Source of the DNA: Taxawa tesnikishii (nom. ined.)
Taxonomy: Eukaryota; Ascomycota; Dothideomycetes; Dothideales
NCBI GenBank assembly: GCA_030247885.1
Contig: JAPDRO010000006.1
Location: forward strand, 1,178,001 to 1,242,000
Direction: 5' to 3'
DNA: 64,000 bases
The notes beneath the pieces were generated by a model. The model was not told where the DNA came from, searched no databases, and saw nothing but the letters and a program-made list of their open reading frames with translations. How positions within the stretch are numbered: position 1 is the first letter of the stretch; each line of letters opens with the position of its first letter. Positions 61,823 through 64,000 of this stretch are shown here, in pieces. Position numbers and translations under genes: made by a program.

Positions 61823-64000
61823 TCACGATGGAAGATTCCATATGAAATCGAGTCCGTTGCTCTCCAAGCCAACGTGGAATGATGTATTATATCCAGACTC
61901 AAAGGGTGCCATGGTAGGGTCAAAAGGTAGTGAGAGAAGGCTGTTGTCCGTAAAGCAGTCGTCGAAACTTACATCGAAGGCGTTGAAGTTATCCAAACTC
62001 ACGATTGTGCCAGCAGGAATCTCTGCAACTTCAGTTAATTCTGTTTCAGTTTCGCCATTTGTACCGTTGCCGGTCTGCGTGGGATCCATCGATTGACTTC
62101 GCGTGATCGGATTCGTTGGACCGGCATGTTTCGACGACTGGGCAAAACCTTTTCGTAGCTGCTTGACGTGTATATCCAGTAGGGTAGTGTACCGATTAGC
62201 AAGATGCATATCATCTAGCACGCTAGATCTCAACGCGTTGATGCTCCTGTCAAGGATGTTGAGAGCAGCACGTAACTGATTGTTGCGGACACCGATGCTC
62301 AGGGCCTTGAGCAAGAATACCGATGCAGTCGTTATCCTTAGGAAGATTCTGATGGGTGCGAAACGCAGAGTGTCCTTTTCGGCCAGATCCACGACCTTTG
62401 TCAGTAGGTCGCAGCTGCCTTGAATGACTTCCTGTATATGGGAATAATCGATGCCTTCGATGGACATGACGAGGCGCTCGGTTGGATTATCCTCATTTCC
62501 AGATTCCGTTAGGGCCCGCTCACATACGGCCTGCATTCCCACGGAGCTGTGGTAGATGCGAGCGTACTGATACTCGATGAACAGGATGTCTTGTAGGGAA
62601 TCACGATGGTCTGTATGATTGTGTCAGATAAGTGCAATACATTGAGGTATAGGTTAGCGAGTGGGATAAATACCTTGCCTCTCCAGGTGTCGCGTCCGCC
62701 AGCTCTCGAGTAGCGGTTGAAAGTGCTCCAAGATGCTCATGTAGCGACCACTCCTCAATAGCTGCTGGGTAAAGCTCTTGGAGGGAAACACCATCTCCGA
62801 GAAGGACTTGTTGAGTTTTGTCAATTCAGCCCAGGCACTCATGAGTTCGTTCCAGCGATCGCTGTGTCCAGGACCGGTCTTCAGATCTTTGCTGGTAGAT
62901 TGCATCACCGCCTGCGGTAGCATTGAAGTCATTCCAAGCCTGGATGCTAGCTGGTTGACGAAGACATACAGTAGCTTCCTGACCCGGCTTTTGGGCACTG
63001 ACATGCATCGCGCGTCCGTACGGCTTACGCTTGGCTGTGGATCGTCTTCAAACACATTAAGTTCATGAGCAAGTGATAACGCACATCCAAGCAGCATCCA
63101 CGACATGCGATCGGATCTCCGTGCTGGTTCAATGACGTCTTCCAGCCACCTGTTTGGTGGTCCATTTGCTGGGCGCGGTTCGTTGTCATCAATTGCGGAC
63201 AGGATCAAGTCCGAATCCCACCCATCTGCTTCGGGTGGAAAATGTAAAGACCGAGGATGCCATTCTGTAAGTAACATCAGAGCTTCAATCGAGCCTAGCG
63301 TGCGAGTTTTGGCTAACGACCCTTTTTCCTGCCCACAAATTAGACGCATGATGAGGTGCTGACAGTGTTTCCAGAATCTGTCGTGGATATAGTAACCTCG
63401 AGATGCGCCTTCAGCACCGGGTAGAACGTGAGATCTGGATGAGATCATGAGGATGGTGCAGCACAGAAGAGGTTCCTTTGTAACGAGTTGATGATGATGA
63501 GCGTGATCTGCGTAGTACCCGGTAATTGTAGGAGACAATGGCTGTATATTTCGAAAGAAGCAAAGGGAACGTTAGCTTATTCCGACGGGCATACGCATAG
63601 TATGGGCTGCTCACAGGTCAAGATAGGTTATGGCTTCCTCAGCTGAGAGCCAGCCCATCTTCACAAACCTGCTTGATCTCCAAAGCCTATACACATCTGT
63701 AGTGGCTGGTGAAATAGCAACCGGTCCAGGTCTAGTCTCTGCACTTGCAGGGAAGCCTGTTCTGGGCGTTGCTTGGTGTTCCTCAATAACTCGTTGTTCG
63801 GATGGGTTCTCCTGCGGTGACTGCTGCGTCGCGGCTTGGAAGAGCATGTTCAACGCATCGTTGCCGTTAGAGACGACGGTTCTGATCATGGAATTGGCCA
63901 AATCTGGAATTTGGTTTTGGTTATCTTGAGGAGGAGATGTCTCCGCGTTCGAACCATTAGCAGCAATGTTACCGACAGTAGTCCCAGGCTGACGATCTGA
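61823..64000 (-). CDS. Fungal transcription factor, C-terminal regulatory part (cut by right edge)
   Basis: Probably a Zn2Cys6 regulator; the DNA-binding N-terminus is beyond the window, so the class is inferred from the fungal regulatory domain. Exons seen: 64000-63615, about 63560-62674 and 62610-61823. The first ends with RFVKMGWLSAEEAITYLDL; the second opens with FFRNIQPLSPTITGYYADH and contains EPLLCCTILMISSRSHVLPG, MLLTEWHPRSLHFPPEADGW and SWMLLGCALSLAHELNVFED, blocks typical of fungal-specific transcription factor domains. The third ends in an acidic, Phe-rich tail (AFDVSFDDCFTDN), a possible activation segment. The junction of the first two exons has no AG at the right place: one extra base at about 63561 would create a CTTTAG acceptor that keeps frame. 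Splicing at the next AG (63542) breaks frame. Confidence 0.8.

Overview
The window is nuclear DNA of a filamentous ascomycete (Pezizomycotina). The protein families suggest Dothideomycetes, but that placement rests on remembered family members, not on a search. Genes are dense, lie on both strands and mostly carry short GT-AG introns of about 45-130 nt. I see no rRNA, tRNA, CRISPR array, bacterial-type operon, or LTR or virus-like element.

Layout. 1-7 kb holds housekeeping genes: a monothiol glutaredoxin (partial at the left edge), RPF2, MTD1 and MMS19/MET18. 7.6-13.6 kb is a poorly conserved stretch with a Ser-rich protein, two small membrane proteins, a decayed DUF6536-type gene and a Cys/His-containing small protein. 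13.7-34.3 kb is again mostly core: a complex I 12-kDa subunit, an MNN10-like mannosyltransferase, TFIIF-beta, CSN4, a RAD53 checkpoint kinase, an ABCG half-transporter, an NmrA-like reductase and SDH1. 35-50.4 kb is accessory: a STAND-like/ankyrin protein, a GMC oxidoreductase, a phenol-hydroxylase-type FAD monooxygenase, a mitochondrial citrate carrier, an APC-family permease and a secreted GH5 endoglucanase. 50.4-52.9 kb looks empty. 52.9-64 kb has an NTF2-like fold protein with repeated C-terminal motifs, two convergent 2EXR-domain genes (one damaged), a MUG113/T5orf172 GIY-YIG protein, small uncertain genes and a fungal transcription factor cut by the right edge.

How genes fit together. 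Several neighbours share central metabolism (SDH1, complex I subunit, CTP1, MTD1) or Fe-S handling and genome stability (Grx3/4-type glutaredoxin, MMS19, RAD53). I regard this as chance proximity, except that the GMC oxidoreductase, FAD monooxygenase, citrate carrier and permease may form a small catabolic neighbourhood.

The most striking signal is technical or mutational. At least seven otherwise well conserved genes (MMS19 twice, CSN4, RAD53 twice, NmrA, both 2EXR genes, the transcription factor) lose frame by exactly one missing base, mostly inside G, C or A runs. In each gene where total coding length could be checked, adding the missing bases makes it a multiple of three. This points to undercalled homopolymers in the assembly rather than a cluster of dead genes, and anyone using this window should treat these genes as probably intact.
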